In this document: in pieces, positions 35,661 through 43,320 of the stretch
Position numbering within the stretch: position 1 is the first letter of the stretch
Layout: every line of letters begins with the position of its first letter
NCBI GenBank assembly: GCA_913063155.1
Contig: CAJXYU010000010.1
Location: 1 to 64,000 of the forward strand
Source: an uncultured Desulfovibrio sp.
Lineage (GTDB): Bacteria; Desulfobacterota; Desulfovibrionia; Desulfovibrionales; Desulfovibrionaceae
Direction of reading: 5' to 3'
Length of the DNA: 64,000 nt
Notes under the pieces: generated by a model
Told to the model about the DNA's origin: nothing
Database searches by the model: none
What the model saw: the letters and a program-made list of their open reading frames with translations, nothing else
Position numbers and translations under genes: made by a program

Positions 35661-37013
35661 ATGCCTGAAAAGATTCTTCTCGTCGACGACGAACAGGACC
35701 TGCTTTCCGTACTGAAACGTTCGCTGGGGAGGCAGGGGTATGTCGTGCATGCGGCATCATCCGGACAGGATGCCTGGCAGGCCCTGACGGAAACCGCTTA
35801 TGACCTCATTGTCAGTGACCTTGCGATGGACTCCATGAATGGGTTGGAACTGCTCAAGCAGATACGGACCATCGATGCAGCCCTGCCTGTCATCATCATG
35901 ACCGGCGCCGGTTCCATTGAAACTGCTGTCGAGGCCATCAAGCTCGGCGCCTATCACTACATAACCAAACCGTTCAAGACCCAGGAGCTGGCCTTGCTGG
36001 CCCGCCGGGCGATCGAACATGGGCAACTGCACCGGAAGCTCGAGACGTTCCAGGCACAGCAGGCCGCAGACGAAAACGACGCCATGGTCATCGGCAACAA
36101 TGTCATGGTCCAGCAGATGATGACCACCATCGACAAGGTATCCGGCTCCGATGCCCCGATTCTCATCCAGGGGGAAACCGGCACGGGAAAATCCATGTTC
36201 GCCAAACGTATCCACAAGGCGAGCTCCCGGGCCGATAAGCCGTTTTTCACCATCGATTGTGGAGCACTGACGCAGAATTTGCTCGAAAGCGAGCTCTTCG
36301 GGCACGTCAAGGGCGCATTCACAGGCGCAGTGCGCGCCAAAAGAGGGCTCTTGGAAGAGGCGCAGGGGGGGACGATTTTCCTGGACGAAATCGGTGAGCT
36401 GAGCCCCACGACTCAGGTCAAGCTTTTGCGCGCCATACAGGAGCACGAAATCAAGCCGGTGGGCGGCAACACTCCCATATCCATTGACGTCCGCTTTCTG
36501 TCGGCGACCAGCAGAAACCTTGAGAAAGGCGTCGAATCCGGGGAATTCCGAAAGGATCTGTATTACCGCCTTGCGGTCATTCCTCTGCACCTGCCGCCCC
36601 TGCGGGAACGGCAGGACGATTTGATGCTCTTCGTGGATCATTTCATTCGCAAGTTCAGCAGCAGATACAACAAGTCCATCACGGAAATGGCTCCCAGTGC
36701 TCTCCAGGCCCTGCAGGAATCTCCCTGGAAAGGGAACATTCGCGAGTTGGAGAATGTCATTGAACGGGCCGTGCTGCTCACTGACAGTCCGACCATTGGT
36801 CTTGATTCCCTGTTCATCAGCGTCAGCGCCTTTGGTGCTGCCGAGCAGGAACTCAACCAGCCTGTTTCACTCAAGAAAGCTGTGGAGAAGGCCGAGATCA
36901 GAGCCATCCGCCAGGCATTGGCCGCAGCGGACGACAACCGTTCCAAGGCGGCGCACTTACTCGGCATTGGCCGCAGGACCCTTTACGACAAGATCGACGC
37001 ATACAATTTGTAG
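35661..37013 (+). CDS. NtrC family sigma-54 response regulator
   Basis: A 450-residue regulator with receiver (Asp53 in VSDLAMDSMNG), AAA+ core with Walker A GETGTGKS, an intact GAFTGA loop, Walker B GGTIFLDEIGEL and the R-finger region, and a C-terminal Fis-type helix-turn-helix (DDNRSKAAHLLGIGRRTLYDKI). It should bind upstream sites as an oligomer and drive sigma-54 promoters when phosphorylated by the adjacent kinase. The two local sigma-54 promoters with GTGCG-N6-CGCAC palindromes (before 27579 and before 38944) are the likely targets. Confidence 0.93.
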   Translation: MPEKILLVDDEQDLLSVLKRSLGRQGYVVHAASSGQDAWQALTETAYDLIVSDLAMDSMNGLELLKQIRTIDAALPVIIMTGAGSIETAVEAIKLGAYHYITKPFKTQELALLARRAIEHGQLHRKLETFQAQQAADENDAMVIGNNVMVQQMMTTIDKVSGSDAPILIQGETGTGKSMFAKRIHKASSRADKPFFTIDCGALTQNLLESELFGHVKGAFTGAVRAKRGLLEEAQGGTIFLDEIGELSPTTQVKLLRAIQEHEIKPVGGNTPISIDVRFLSATSRNLEKGVESGEFRKDLYYRLAVIPLHLPPLRERQDDLMLFVDHFIRKFSSRYNKSITEMAPSALQALQESPWKGNIRELENVIERAVLLTDSPTIGLDSLFISVSAFGAAEQELNQPVSLKKAVEKAEIRAIRQALAAADDNRSKAAHLLGIGRRTLYDKIDAYNL

Positions 37014-37042
37014 CTTCTTGTCCTGGTTGCAGACGCAAAAAA

Positions 37043-37070
37043 GGCCGCTCCCCTGGGGGGGCGGCCTCTT
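37043..37070. terminator. Terminator between the NtrC regulator and the convergent outer-membrane gene
   Basis: GGCCGCTCCCC pairs with GGGGGGCGGCC (one G-T) with a tiny loop. An A-run lies before it and CTCTTATTGT after it, so it probably serves mainly the convergent outer-membrane gene on the minus strand and partly the regulator gene. Confidence 0.65.
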
Positions 37071-37091
37071 ATTGTATAGGGAAGCCGGCGT

Positions 37092-38009
37092 TTAATCGAA
37101 GAGCGTTCCCAGATCAAAAGTCTTCATCAGTTTCAATTCGACCCTGTAGTCATCCGAGGCAGCCTTGGTGCCTTCGTACCACCGTTTGACCGGCGCCTTG
37201 AGAATGACCCCGACGGAGGTCTTCCAGGGTTTGATCTTGTAGGCCACTTTGGGGCCGGCGTACCATTCCAGGGATGCGTCGCTTTGTCCCTCGCCGTGTT
37301 TCCGGGATTCGGCATACGTTTCAAAGGTCGACTCAACACCAATGCTCCAACTGTCGGTCAGGGCGTAAGCATATCCGAGGTTCCAGCGAAACCTGTCGCC
37401 TCTTTCGTAGTCGTGCGCTCCTTCGGTGAACATTGCATAGTTGACTTCGCTGTCAAAGCGGTTCGCACCGAGGAAGTAGGTGCCTCCGAGGCCAACCACC
37501 GCCCCCCAGGACGAGTTCCCGGCCAGGTCGGAGGAGTGCTGGCTCACGGAGCCGGTGGGGAGGACCGCCCCGAAATCCAAAGCCACGGAAAGGGGGTCTC
37601 CGGCGCGCTGGTTGAAGAGGCGCTGGTGCAGGAGAACCGTGCTGTCCCCGATGCCGTAGATGTCGCGGTTGTCAGTATTCGTTTTTTCCAGGTGGACATT
37701 GTAGATCGGGGTGGCTGTACGAATGTCCAAACCGTCCCAGATCCCGTAGCGGGTTTTGAAAACTTCGTTCAGTTTTGTTGCTTTGGTATTACCGTTGAGG
37801 CGTCGATCGTGACGCCACAGTCCGTTGCTGTTTCCGTATACCAGGTTGCCACCCACAGCGAGCTTGCCGGCCGGCATGCTCAATCCGCACGGTCCAAACG
37901 TGGCGCTAACGGGCCCCCATGCGGTTGGTGTGGAGTCGCCCGCGTAAGCGGCGGTTCCAAGGCACAGCACCATCAGCCCGGCCAGAAGCCGGATCCTCAT
38001 CCAATTCAT
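37092..38009 (-). CDS. Outer-membrane beta-barrel protein, phenol-degradation MetA-like
   Basis: A 305-residue protein with a signal peptide (cleavage near AAYAGD) and alternating beta strands rich in aromatic and Gly residues, ending in FDLGTLFD. The layout resembles the Phenol_MetA_deg family of outer-membrane transporters or channels, common beside aromatic-compound genes. The ATG has AGGAGGAAGG upstream. It is convergent with the NtrC regulator and its upstream region faces the sulfotransferase promoter region, so it may be the outer-membrane port for the system A substrate. Confidence 0.75.
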   Translation of the reverse strand: MNWMRIRLLAGLMVLCLGTAAYAGDSTPTAWGPVSATFGPCGLSMPAGKLAVGGNLVYGNSNGLWRHDRRLNGNTKATKLNEVFKTRYGIWDGLDIRTATPIYNVHLEKTNTDNRDIYGIGDSTVLLHQRLFNQRAGDPLSVALDFGAVLPTGSVSQHSSDLAGNSSWGAVVGLGGTYFLGANRFDSEVNYAMFTEGAHDYERGDRFRWNLGYAYALTDSWSIGVESTFETYAESRKHGEGQSDASLEWYAGPKVAYKIKPWKTSVGVILKAPVKRWYEGTKAASDDYRVELKLMKTFDLGTLFD

Positions 38010-38422
38010 CCCTTCCTCCTGTGAGCACGGTCGGGCAGCGGGATTATCCCGCCTGGTTCATACAACAGTGTTGCGGCTTCGGTTCGTATCGGCCTGTTCG
38101 GGGCGATGTCGGAGCCGCACACCTCCTCCTTGATTCGCGGGCAAGGAGGATCAAGAATCGTTCCGGTATTGTTACGGGTTGAAATATATGAGTATCTATA
38201 TGTTTTATCGCGAGGGGTGAGGGGAGGGCTGTAGTCCTGATCATCTGCTGTAGAAATTATCCCAAAAAAAAGGGAAATAGACCGTAGAGATCTATTAACA
38301 GCTCAAAATTGCGAACTATTTATGTATTTTTTTGTTTTAAGCCGCCTTCCACGCTGGGAGGAGTGTTTCTCGGCCGAGAAGGGGGCTGCACCGTAACAAC
38401 CGCCAAATAGGGGAGAGGAGAA

Positions 38423-38438
38423 TGTGATTCCGATCACA
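38423..38438. promoter_or_regulatory. CRP/FNR-family binding site
   Basis: TGTGATTCCGATCACA matches TGTGA-N6-TCACA perfectly. Desulfovibrio regulators of this family, such as HcpR, are reported to use a closely related TTGTGA-N6-TCACAA. It lies about 285 bases upstream of the sigma-54 element of arylsulfotransferase 1, so it may modulate that promoter or a separate start. Confidence 0.6.
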
Positions 38439-38477
38439 AAGTATAGTGTTTTGATATTCCATTTTTTACAGCAAAAT

Positions 38478-38514
38478 GTGCGGTTGGCTGCATGGTCCGT
38501 GCGGAGTGACGCAC
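38478..38514. promoter_or_regulatory. Distal activator site pair upstream of arylsulfotransferase 1
   Basis: GTGCGGTTGGCTGCAT (38478-38493) is followed by GTGCGGAGTGACGCAC (38499-38514). The second fits GTGCG-N6-CGCAC and agrees closely with the site at 27417. The pair lies about 195-230 bases before the sigma-54 element. Confidence 0.5.
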
Positions 38515-38596
38515 AGATAGGTGGGTGTGTGGATCGCAATTCTTGGTCGACTGCCCCCGTAAAGTCTCCTCCTGTGCTGCCGCTGTGAGATGGACT

Positions 38597-38639
38597 GTGC
38601 GGCGGGCTGCATGGTGCGAGCGAAAGCGCGCGCACCATG
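38597..38639. promoter_or_regulatory. Proximal activator site pair upstream of arylsulfotransferase 1
   Basis: GTGCGGCGGGCTGCAT (38597-38612) repeats the distal copy at 38478 with two changes. It runs into a 9- to 12-pair hairpin, CATGGTGCG...CGCACCATG (38610-38639), whose arms again contain GTGCG and CGCAC. It lies about 70-110 bases before the sigma-54 element, typical enhancer distance. Confidence 0.5.
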
Positions 38640-38666
38640 GACGGAATTGTAATTTGTGTATTTCAA

Positions 38667-38679
38667 TAATATATTGATT
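38667..38679 (-). promoter_or_regulatory. IHF binding site
   Basis: Read on the minus strand, AATCAATATATTA matches the IHF consensus WATCAA-N4-TTR exactly. It lies in an AT-rich stretch between the proximal activator sites and the sigma-54 element, where IHF bending is expected to help activator contact. Confidence 0.6.
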
Positions 38680-38705
38680 TTATTTATTTTTTTGTTGAAG
38701 CAGTG

Positions 38706-38723
38706 ATGGCATGAAATTTGGTT
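38706..38723 (+). promoter_or_regulatory. Sigma-54 promoter of the arylsulfotransferase operon
   Basis: ATGGCATGAAATTTGGTT has the -24 TGGCA and -12 TTG at correct spacing (the -12 C is G). It precedes the GTG start of arylsulfotransferase 1 by about 220 bases. With the IHF site and upstream palindromes it forms a complete sigma-54 promoter architecture. Confidence 0.6.
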
Positions 38724-38943
38724 GTTCCTCTCACGCATCATTGCAGAGTCATTATGAAATCCCTCCTCCACACGTCTATGATTGTGAGGAAAGGAACAAG
38801 TGGGACCGGATATCCGGGACGGTGTGGGCAACTCGATCAGTCCCTGGTCGGTCGGCCCCTGGGGCAAGGGGATTCCATCAATTGTGGCTGAGCGTGATGC
38901 CTGTATTGGTATATTTTTATCTGAAACAGGTAAGGAGGAAAGA

Positions 38944-40434
38944 GTGCGTAAACTGCAGAGATGGTACATGGCTCTTCTGCTTGGCATCCTGATGATGGGG
39001 CTGAGCGTGAGTGCATATGCGTATGAGGCCATCACCGGCCCCACCGGCGTTTTGTATTATGATCAGGCCAAGGCTTACCAGGGGTACACGCTGTTCGATC
39101 CCACAGTAGCTTCCAAAACAACCTATTTGATCGACATGCGCGGCAACATTGTCCACACGTGGAAAAGTGAATACACGGCAGGACTGCATTCCGTGCTGTT
39201 GCCCAACGGGCATTTGCTTCGTGCGGGTGCTTTGCCGAAAGAAAAGAAGCTGGGTTACTGCGGCATCGGTGGGGCGGGCGGTATCATCGAGGAATTCGAC
39301 TGGAACGGTAAAAAGGTTTGGGAATACAAGCTGTTTACCAAGGGCAAGGAAATTCAGCATCATACCTTCTGCCGTCTGCCGAACGGCAACACCATGATCC
39401 TGGCTTGGGAGGCCATTTCCAAGCGGGAAGCTATCAAATTGGGCCGCGATCCCAGAACCATTCCGTCCAAGCCGGTCGTGGTAAAAGGAATTCCCCTCGA
39501 CAAGTTCTGGATGGACTTTGTGCGTGAAGTGGACCCCAAGGGCAAGACAGTCTGGGAATGGCACGTCACTGATCATCTGGGCAAGGGGCCCAAGAAACTC
39601 GATTTCAACTATACGCTGCCCAAACCCATGGGGGGGGCCTACTCCAGCTTCGACTGGTCGCACTTCAACACGGTCAATTACATTCCCGAAACCGATACGG
39701 TGGTCCTGAACTCGCGCAACCTGTCCGAGTTCTATTTCATCAACCACAAGACCGGTGAAATCGAATACCGCTGGGGCAACCCATCCGCCTGGGATCCCAA
39801 GGCCAAGAAGCCAGGGTACTGGGACGACGGTTCCCAGCAGTTGTTCGGCGACCATTGCGCAACTCCGCTCAAGAACGGTCATGTTCTGATCTTCGACAAC
39901 GGCTCCGAGCGTCCGCAGGCCCGCCGTTCCCGCGCCGTGGAAGTGGATCCCAAGACCGGCAAGATCGTCTGGGAATTCGAAACACGCCACACCAACAGCT
40001 TCAACTCCCATCGTCAGGGCGCAGTGCAGCGTCTGGCCAACGGCAACACACTGATCACCTCCACTCATGGCGGTCACATCTTCGAAGTCACTATGGACGG
40101 TGATGTTGCTTGGGAATTCGTCAGTCCCATTTTTGCCGGCAAAGTCAAAACCGTCGTGGGCAACAAGAACGCCTACAATACCCATCTTGACGCCATGACC
40201 AACATGGTCCACCGCGCCTACCGGTACGGCGAGGATTATCCCGCATTCTACGGCAGGACGCTGACGCCGAAGGGCTATATCGCGGGTGACGATGCGCCGC
40301 GTTTCTACCGGGATTACCATGCCGGTGCTTCTTTCAGCGCCGCTGCTCCCGTCAAGGCCGCTGCAGCGAAGGCTGCTCCAGCCAAGAAGGAAGCCGAATC
40401 CGACGATGACGGACCGGCCTTTGCGGCCTACTAG
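38944..40434 (+). CDS. Arylsulfotransferase (ASST) family protein 1, Sec-exported
   Basis: A 496-residue exported beta-propeller protein. Translation starts at GTG, with AAGGAGG 6 nt upstream; an in-frame ATG at 38800 would place 48 unrelated residues before the signal peptide. The mature chain has the repeated blades of PAPS-independent arylsulfotransferases: TTYLIDMRGNIVHTW, SHFNTVNYIPETDTVVLNSRN, DHCATPLKNGHVLIFDNG, SRAVEVDPKTGKIVWEF. These enzymes transfer sulfate between phenolic esters through a sulfo-histidine. Candidate pocket residues are the His of SHFNTV, DHCATP and FNSHRQGAV and the Arg of SRAVEVD. An Ala/Lys/Pro-rich tail ends the protein. Exact activity is unproven. Confidence 0.8.
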   Translation: MRKLQRWYMALLLGILMMGLSVSAYAYEAITGPTGVLYYDQAKAYQGYTLFDPTVASKTTYLIDMRGNIVHTWKSEYTAGLHSVLLPNGHLLRAGALPKEKKLGYCGIGGAGGIIEEFDWNGKKVWEYKLFTKGKEIQHHTFCRLPNGNTMILAWEAISKREAIKLGRDPRTIPSKPVVVKGIPLDKFWMDFVREVDPKGKTVWEWHVTDHLGKGPKKLDFNYTLPKPMGGAYSSFDWSHFNTVNYIPETDTVVLNSRNLSEFYFINHKTGEIEYRWGNPSAWDPKAKKPGYWDDGSQQLFGDHCATPLKNGHVLIFDNGSERPQARRSRAVEVDPKTGKIVWEFETRHTNSFNSHRQGAVQRLANGNTLITSTHGGHIFEVTMDGDVAWEFVSPIFAGKVKTVVGNKNAYNTHLDAMTNMVHRAYRYGEDYPAFYGRTLTPKGYIAGDDAPRFYRDYHAGASFSAAAPVKAAAAKAAPAKKEAESDDDGPAFAAY

Positions 40435-40561
40435 CGCGGAAGGGTGTGGCTTCGGCAGAACGTCGGAGCCCGTAAAAGAAAGACGGTCCCTTGAGGACCG
40501 GATGCGAAAAAACAAACGAACCTAGCCCGAGTCGCATCGGTTGAGCGACAAAGGAGATATA

Positions 40562-42007
40562 ATGAAAAGACGTGAATTTATCACCGGCGCAGCCGTGGTT
40601 GCCGCGGCGGCGCTGATAAATCCCGTGAAGACGTTGGCATTTCCCTCGGTTTTTCCCCACGGGACGACAATCTACAAACCCGAGAAATGCTGGAGCGGGT
40701 ACACTGTTTTCGGCACGGAAGTGGAATCCGAAGGCACCGTGCTTATCGACATGAACGGCAACGTGGTCAAGCAGTGGAAGGACATCTGCCAGGCCGAGCA
40801 CCCTCCCAAGATGCTCAAGGGCGGCTACCTGGCCGGCGCCAAGCGTCCCGCACCGGACAAGAAGGGGCGCGTCTGGGGCGATCCCTCCTCCACCGACCTG
40901 GTGATCGTGGACTGGAACGACAAGGTCGTGCGCAATATCCCCCGTGCCGGCCTGCACCACGACTACCAGTTCCAGGGCAACCCCGTCGGTTACCATGTCC
41001 CGGGCATGCCGCTTGACAACTACAAGGGCAACGTCCTGGTTCTGTCCCACAAGTTCACCCACAACCAGTACATCTCGGACAAGGAACTGTACGACGATTA
41101 CCTCGTCGAAGTGGACGCCGCCGGCAACGTGATCTGGGAATGGGTGGCCTCCGAACACTTCGATGAAATGGAGTTCCCCCTGGACTTCAAGAAGACCATG
41201 TACAAGTTCCCCACCTATTCCATGACCCGCACCCCGGGTCGGAAGGGAGGCGACTGGATACATGTCAACGCCGCGTCCTATCTCGGCCCGAACAAATGGT
41301 GGGACGAGGACCCGAAAAAGTATGCGGTCTTCAATCCCGAAAACATCATCATTTCCTGCCGCCAGACCAATACCAACTTCATCATTGAGAAGAAGACCGG
41401 TAAGGTCGTCTGGCAGGTCGGCCCGGAGTTCTACCGGGATTCCGTCTGGGAATTCGGCGGCAAGAAGTACAAGCGCGCCCTGTACAAGCTCGGCCAGATC
41501 ATCGGTCAGCACCATACGCACATGATCCCCAAGGGGCTGCCGGGAGAAGGCAACATTCTGGTGTACGACAACGGCGGCTACGCAGGGTACGGCAAACGCA
41601 ACCCCGGAGCTCCCCTGGGATGGTCCGACGCCCGGCGCGATTACTCCCGCGTCATCGAATTCGATCCGCGTACGCTCAAGGTGGTCTGGGAACACTCCGC
41701 CAAGCAGATGCACATGCGCAACAAGTACCAGTTCTACTCGGACTACGTCAGCTCGGCCCAGCGCCTGCCCAACGGCAACACGCTGATCACGAACGGCGCG
41801 GTGGGACAGTTCCAGGAAGTGACTCCGGATCACGAAGTCGTCTGGGAATACATCAGCCCCTACTACAACAAAAACGGCAACTACAACCTGGTGTACCGCG
41901 CCATGCGTGTGCCGTATGACTATGTCCCGCAGCTTGCCAAGCCCGAGGAACAGGCCGTCATCCCCCCGGAAAACACCGCGTTCCGGATTGCTGCGCAAAA
42001 GAAGTAA
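40562..42007 (+). CDS. Arylsulfotransferase (ASST) family protein 2, Tat-exported
   Basis: A 481-residue paralogue of the preceding protein. The N-terminus MKRREFITGAAVVAAAALI is a twin-arginine signal, so it is probably folded or cofactor-loaded before export, unlike protein 1. AAGGAG 6 nt upstream fixes the ATG. Propeller motifs include GTVLIDMNGNVVKQW, DWIHVNAASY, IGQHHTHMIP, GNILVYDNGGYAGYG and SRVIEFDPRTLKVVW. The stretch before RLPNGNTLI reads SDYVSSAQ, with no His where protein 1 has FNSHRQGAVQ, so the two may differ in catalytic competence. Co-transcribed with protein 1, 127 bases downstream. Confidence 0.8.
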   Translation: MKRREFITGAAVVAAAALINPVKTLAFPSVFPHGTTIYKPEKCWSGYTVFGTEVESEGTVLIDMNGNVVKQWKDICQAEHPPKMLKGGYLAGAKRPAPDKKGRVWGDPSSTDLVIVDWNDKVVRNIPRAGLHHDYQFQGNPVGYHVPGMPLDNYKGNVLVLSHKFTHNQYISDKELYDDYLVEVDAAGNVIWEWVASEHFDEMEFPLDFKKTMYKFPTYSMTRTPGRKGGDWIHVNAASYLGPNKWWDEDPKKYAVFNPENIIISCRQTNTNFIIEKKTGKVVWQVGPEFYRDSVWEFGGKKYKRALYKLGQIIGQHHTHMIPKGLPGEGNILVYDNGGYAGYGKRNPGAPLGWSDARRDYSRVIEFDPRTLKVVWEHSAKQMHMRNKYQFYSDYVSSAQRLPNGNTLITNGAVGQFQEVTPDHEVVWEYISPYYNKNGNYNLVYRAMRVPYDYVPQLAKPEEQAVIPPENTAFRIAAQKK

Positions 42008-42070
42008 TATCAAGTTCATACCGGAGGGGAGGATATCCCCTCCGACAACCTGGAAAAATAAGGTGATACA

Positions 42071-42394
42071 ATGAAAAAGATCATTTCCCTGATTCTGGCC
42101 CTGCTGATTCTGTCCTTTGCCTCCGTGGCGTTTGCGGATGGCATTGTCAGCCTCAATAAGGCTTCCGTACAGGAGCTCATGAGCATCGAAGACATCGACG
42201 TTCCCGAAGATCTGGCCAAGGCCATCGTGGACTACCGCAAGGAACACGGCGTATACAAGCGGGCCGAGGACCTGCTCAAGGTTCCGGGCATGACCCAGGA
42301 CTTCATGGAAGAGTTGAATCCCCAGGTGACCGACGACGGCGATGTGGTTTTCGATCCGGATGCCGAGCCTGCGCTTGCTCCCTCCAAGTGCTGA
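42071..42394 (+). CDS. Secreted helix-hairpin-helix (ComEA-like) protein 2
   Basis: A 107-residue exported protein: signal peptide (cleavage near VAFADG) and one helix-hairpin-helix domain (SLNKASVQELMSIEDIDVPEDLAKAIVDYR, YKRAEDLLKVPGMTQ), then an acidic tail ending in a single Cys. It is the same architecture as protein 1 of this kind at 32066. Last gene of the sulfotransferase operon, with AAGGTGA upstream. Association with the operon twice suggests a conserved partner role and not DNA uptake. Confidence 0.8.
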   Translation: MKKIISLILALLILSFASVAFADGIVSLNKASVQELMSIEDIDVPEDLAKAIVDYRKEHGVYKRAEDLLKVPGMTQDFMEELNPQVTDDGDVVFDPDAEPALAPSKC

Positions 42395-42415
42395 TGACTC
42401 CACTCGACGCATAAG

Positions 42416-42447
42416 GGGGTCGTCCCAACAGGGACGGCCCCTTTTTT
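42416..42447 (+). terminator. Intrinsic terminator of the arylsulfotransferase operon
   Basis: GGGGTCGTCCC pairs with GGGACGGCCCC (one G-T) around AACA and is followed by TTTTTT, 21 bases after the stop codon. Confidence 0.88.
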
Positions 42448-42505
42448 CGTGTGTCCCTGGTCCTCAAAAAAAAAAACAGCTTCCGTTCCGCACTGGTTCG
42501 AAGGT

Positions 42506-43129
42506 TCAACCTGGTCGGACAATGGCGGTATGTGGCTCATCCGGAGAGGGGAAAGGAGCTCCCTTGTGCTCGGGCGCTCCCCGCTCAAGCTCCGCACGAA
42601 CCTGATCCAGGTCAATGATGCGGGGTGGGACCAGGGTGAATCCTGCTGGGTCACACCAGTTGTGAAGATCTGCGAACTCGCTGTCGTAACGGACTTCGTC
42701 CAGGATGAAGTAGTCGCGCTCACCCATGATGCGGTCCCACTGATGCACCATGAAGGACAGCTTGGACGGATCAAAGGTCCTGACGTTTTCCCAGACCCAG
42801 GAAAAACTGCAGATTTCATTGTCGAAACCGAGTACGCAGAGATATTTTGCCTTGCTGTCCAGGAACATTCTTCTTCTTATGCGCAGAGGGTAAGCGGTTA
42901 TCAAGCTCTGATCGAAAGGGGCCGGCTCCTTGTCCAGAGTCACTTTGATGCTGCAGAAGTTGTCGATACGCATTCCCCAGGTTGCGGTCTTACCCTTGCG
43001 CCACCAGTTCAGCGCCTTCATGGAATAGACTTCAGCGCCATGTTCTTCGATGAGCCGGACGGTTCTCGCCGATATGGGGTGCAACGCCAGGTCGCAGGAG
43101 TAACCGTGTACGGAAAAAGTGAGTTCCAT
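42506..43129 (-). CDS. Hypothetical cytoplasmic protein
   Basis: A 207-residue protein without signal peptide or membrane segments. I do not recognise it. The N-terminal 60 residues (MELTFSVHGYSCDLALHPISARTVRLIEEHG) look like a small alpha/beta unit; the middle is rich in Trp and acidic residues (SWVWENVRTFDPSKLS, YFILDEVRYDSEFADLHNWC). GGGAG lies about 9 nt before the ATG. A sigma-54-like element and a 22-base palindrome lie upstream, so it may belong to the system B regulon. Confidence 0.75.
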   Translation of the reverse strand: MELTFSVHGYSCDLALHPISARTVRLIEEHGAEVYSMKALNWWRKGKTATWGMRIDNFCSIKVTLDKEPAPFDQSLITAYPLRIRRRMFLDSKAKYLCVLGFDNEICSFSWVWENVRTFDPSKLSFMVHQWDRIMGERDYFILDEVRYDSEFADLHNWCDPAGFTLVPPRIIDLDQVRAELERGAPEHKGAPFPSPDEPHTAIVRPG

Positions 43130-43172
43130 GTTTCAATCTCCCGGTTTGTGAGTTCTACAGATGCTGAACAAG

Positions 43173-43190
43173 TGCATATGTTGTGCCTGG
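43173..43190 (-). promoter_or_regulatory. Candidate sigma-54 promoter of the hypothetical gene
   Basis: On the minus strand AGGCACAACATATGCA fits TGGCAC-N5-TTGCA with two T-to-A differences and exact spacing. It ends 44 bases before the start codon. Confidence 0.45.
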
Positions 43191-43264
43191 AAACAGTTTT
43201 GCTTATATTTTATCTAGTTGAATTTATTGAATTAAAACTGGCAATTTCTTTTTTTGAAGGACCG

Positions 43265-43286
43265 ATGGCATTTTGCAAGATGCCAT
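43265..43286. promoter_or_regulatory. 22-bp near-perfect palindrome, candidate activator site
   Basis: ATGGCAT and ATGCCAT flank a TTGCAA core, giving a 22-base sequence symmetric at all but one pair of positions. It lies about 77-98 bases upstream of the candidate sigma-54 element at 43173-43188. It could be an enhancer site or the end structure of the chemoreceptor transcript; no T-run follows on the minus strand. Confidence 0.4.
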
Positions 43287-43320
43287 TCTTCATTTTTGGG
43301 TGGGCATGTTTGGTTTTGAA

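Larger units (their letters stand above)
38010..38943. other. Long regulatory intergenic region between the outer-membrane gene and arylsulfotransferase 1
   Basis: This 934-base region holds no supported gene. Next to the outer-membrane gene there is GCGGGAT-T-ATCCCGC (38038-38052) and a GTGCGG half-site on the minus strand (38115-38120). Then follow a CRP/FNR-type box, two clusters of GTGCGG-type sites, a consensus IHF site and a sigma-54 element, listed separately. About 210 bases of untranslated leader follow the sigma-54 element, with a 12-base palindrome CCGGATATCCGG near 38808 and a small GCCCC/GGGGC hairpin near 38860. Confidence 0.6.

Noticed and set aside
40484..40500. Hairpin CGGTCC/GGACCG between the two arylsulfotransferase genes
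   Set aside because: Six pairs with no T-run; too weak for a terminator and the genes appear co-transcribed.
40352..42412. A 686-codon minus-strand frame opposite the second arylsulfotransferase
   Set aside because: It is the shadow of a gene with a Tat signal and propeller motifs, without its own ribosome site.
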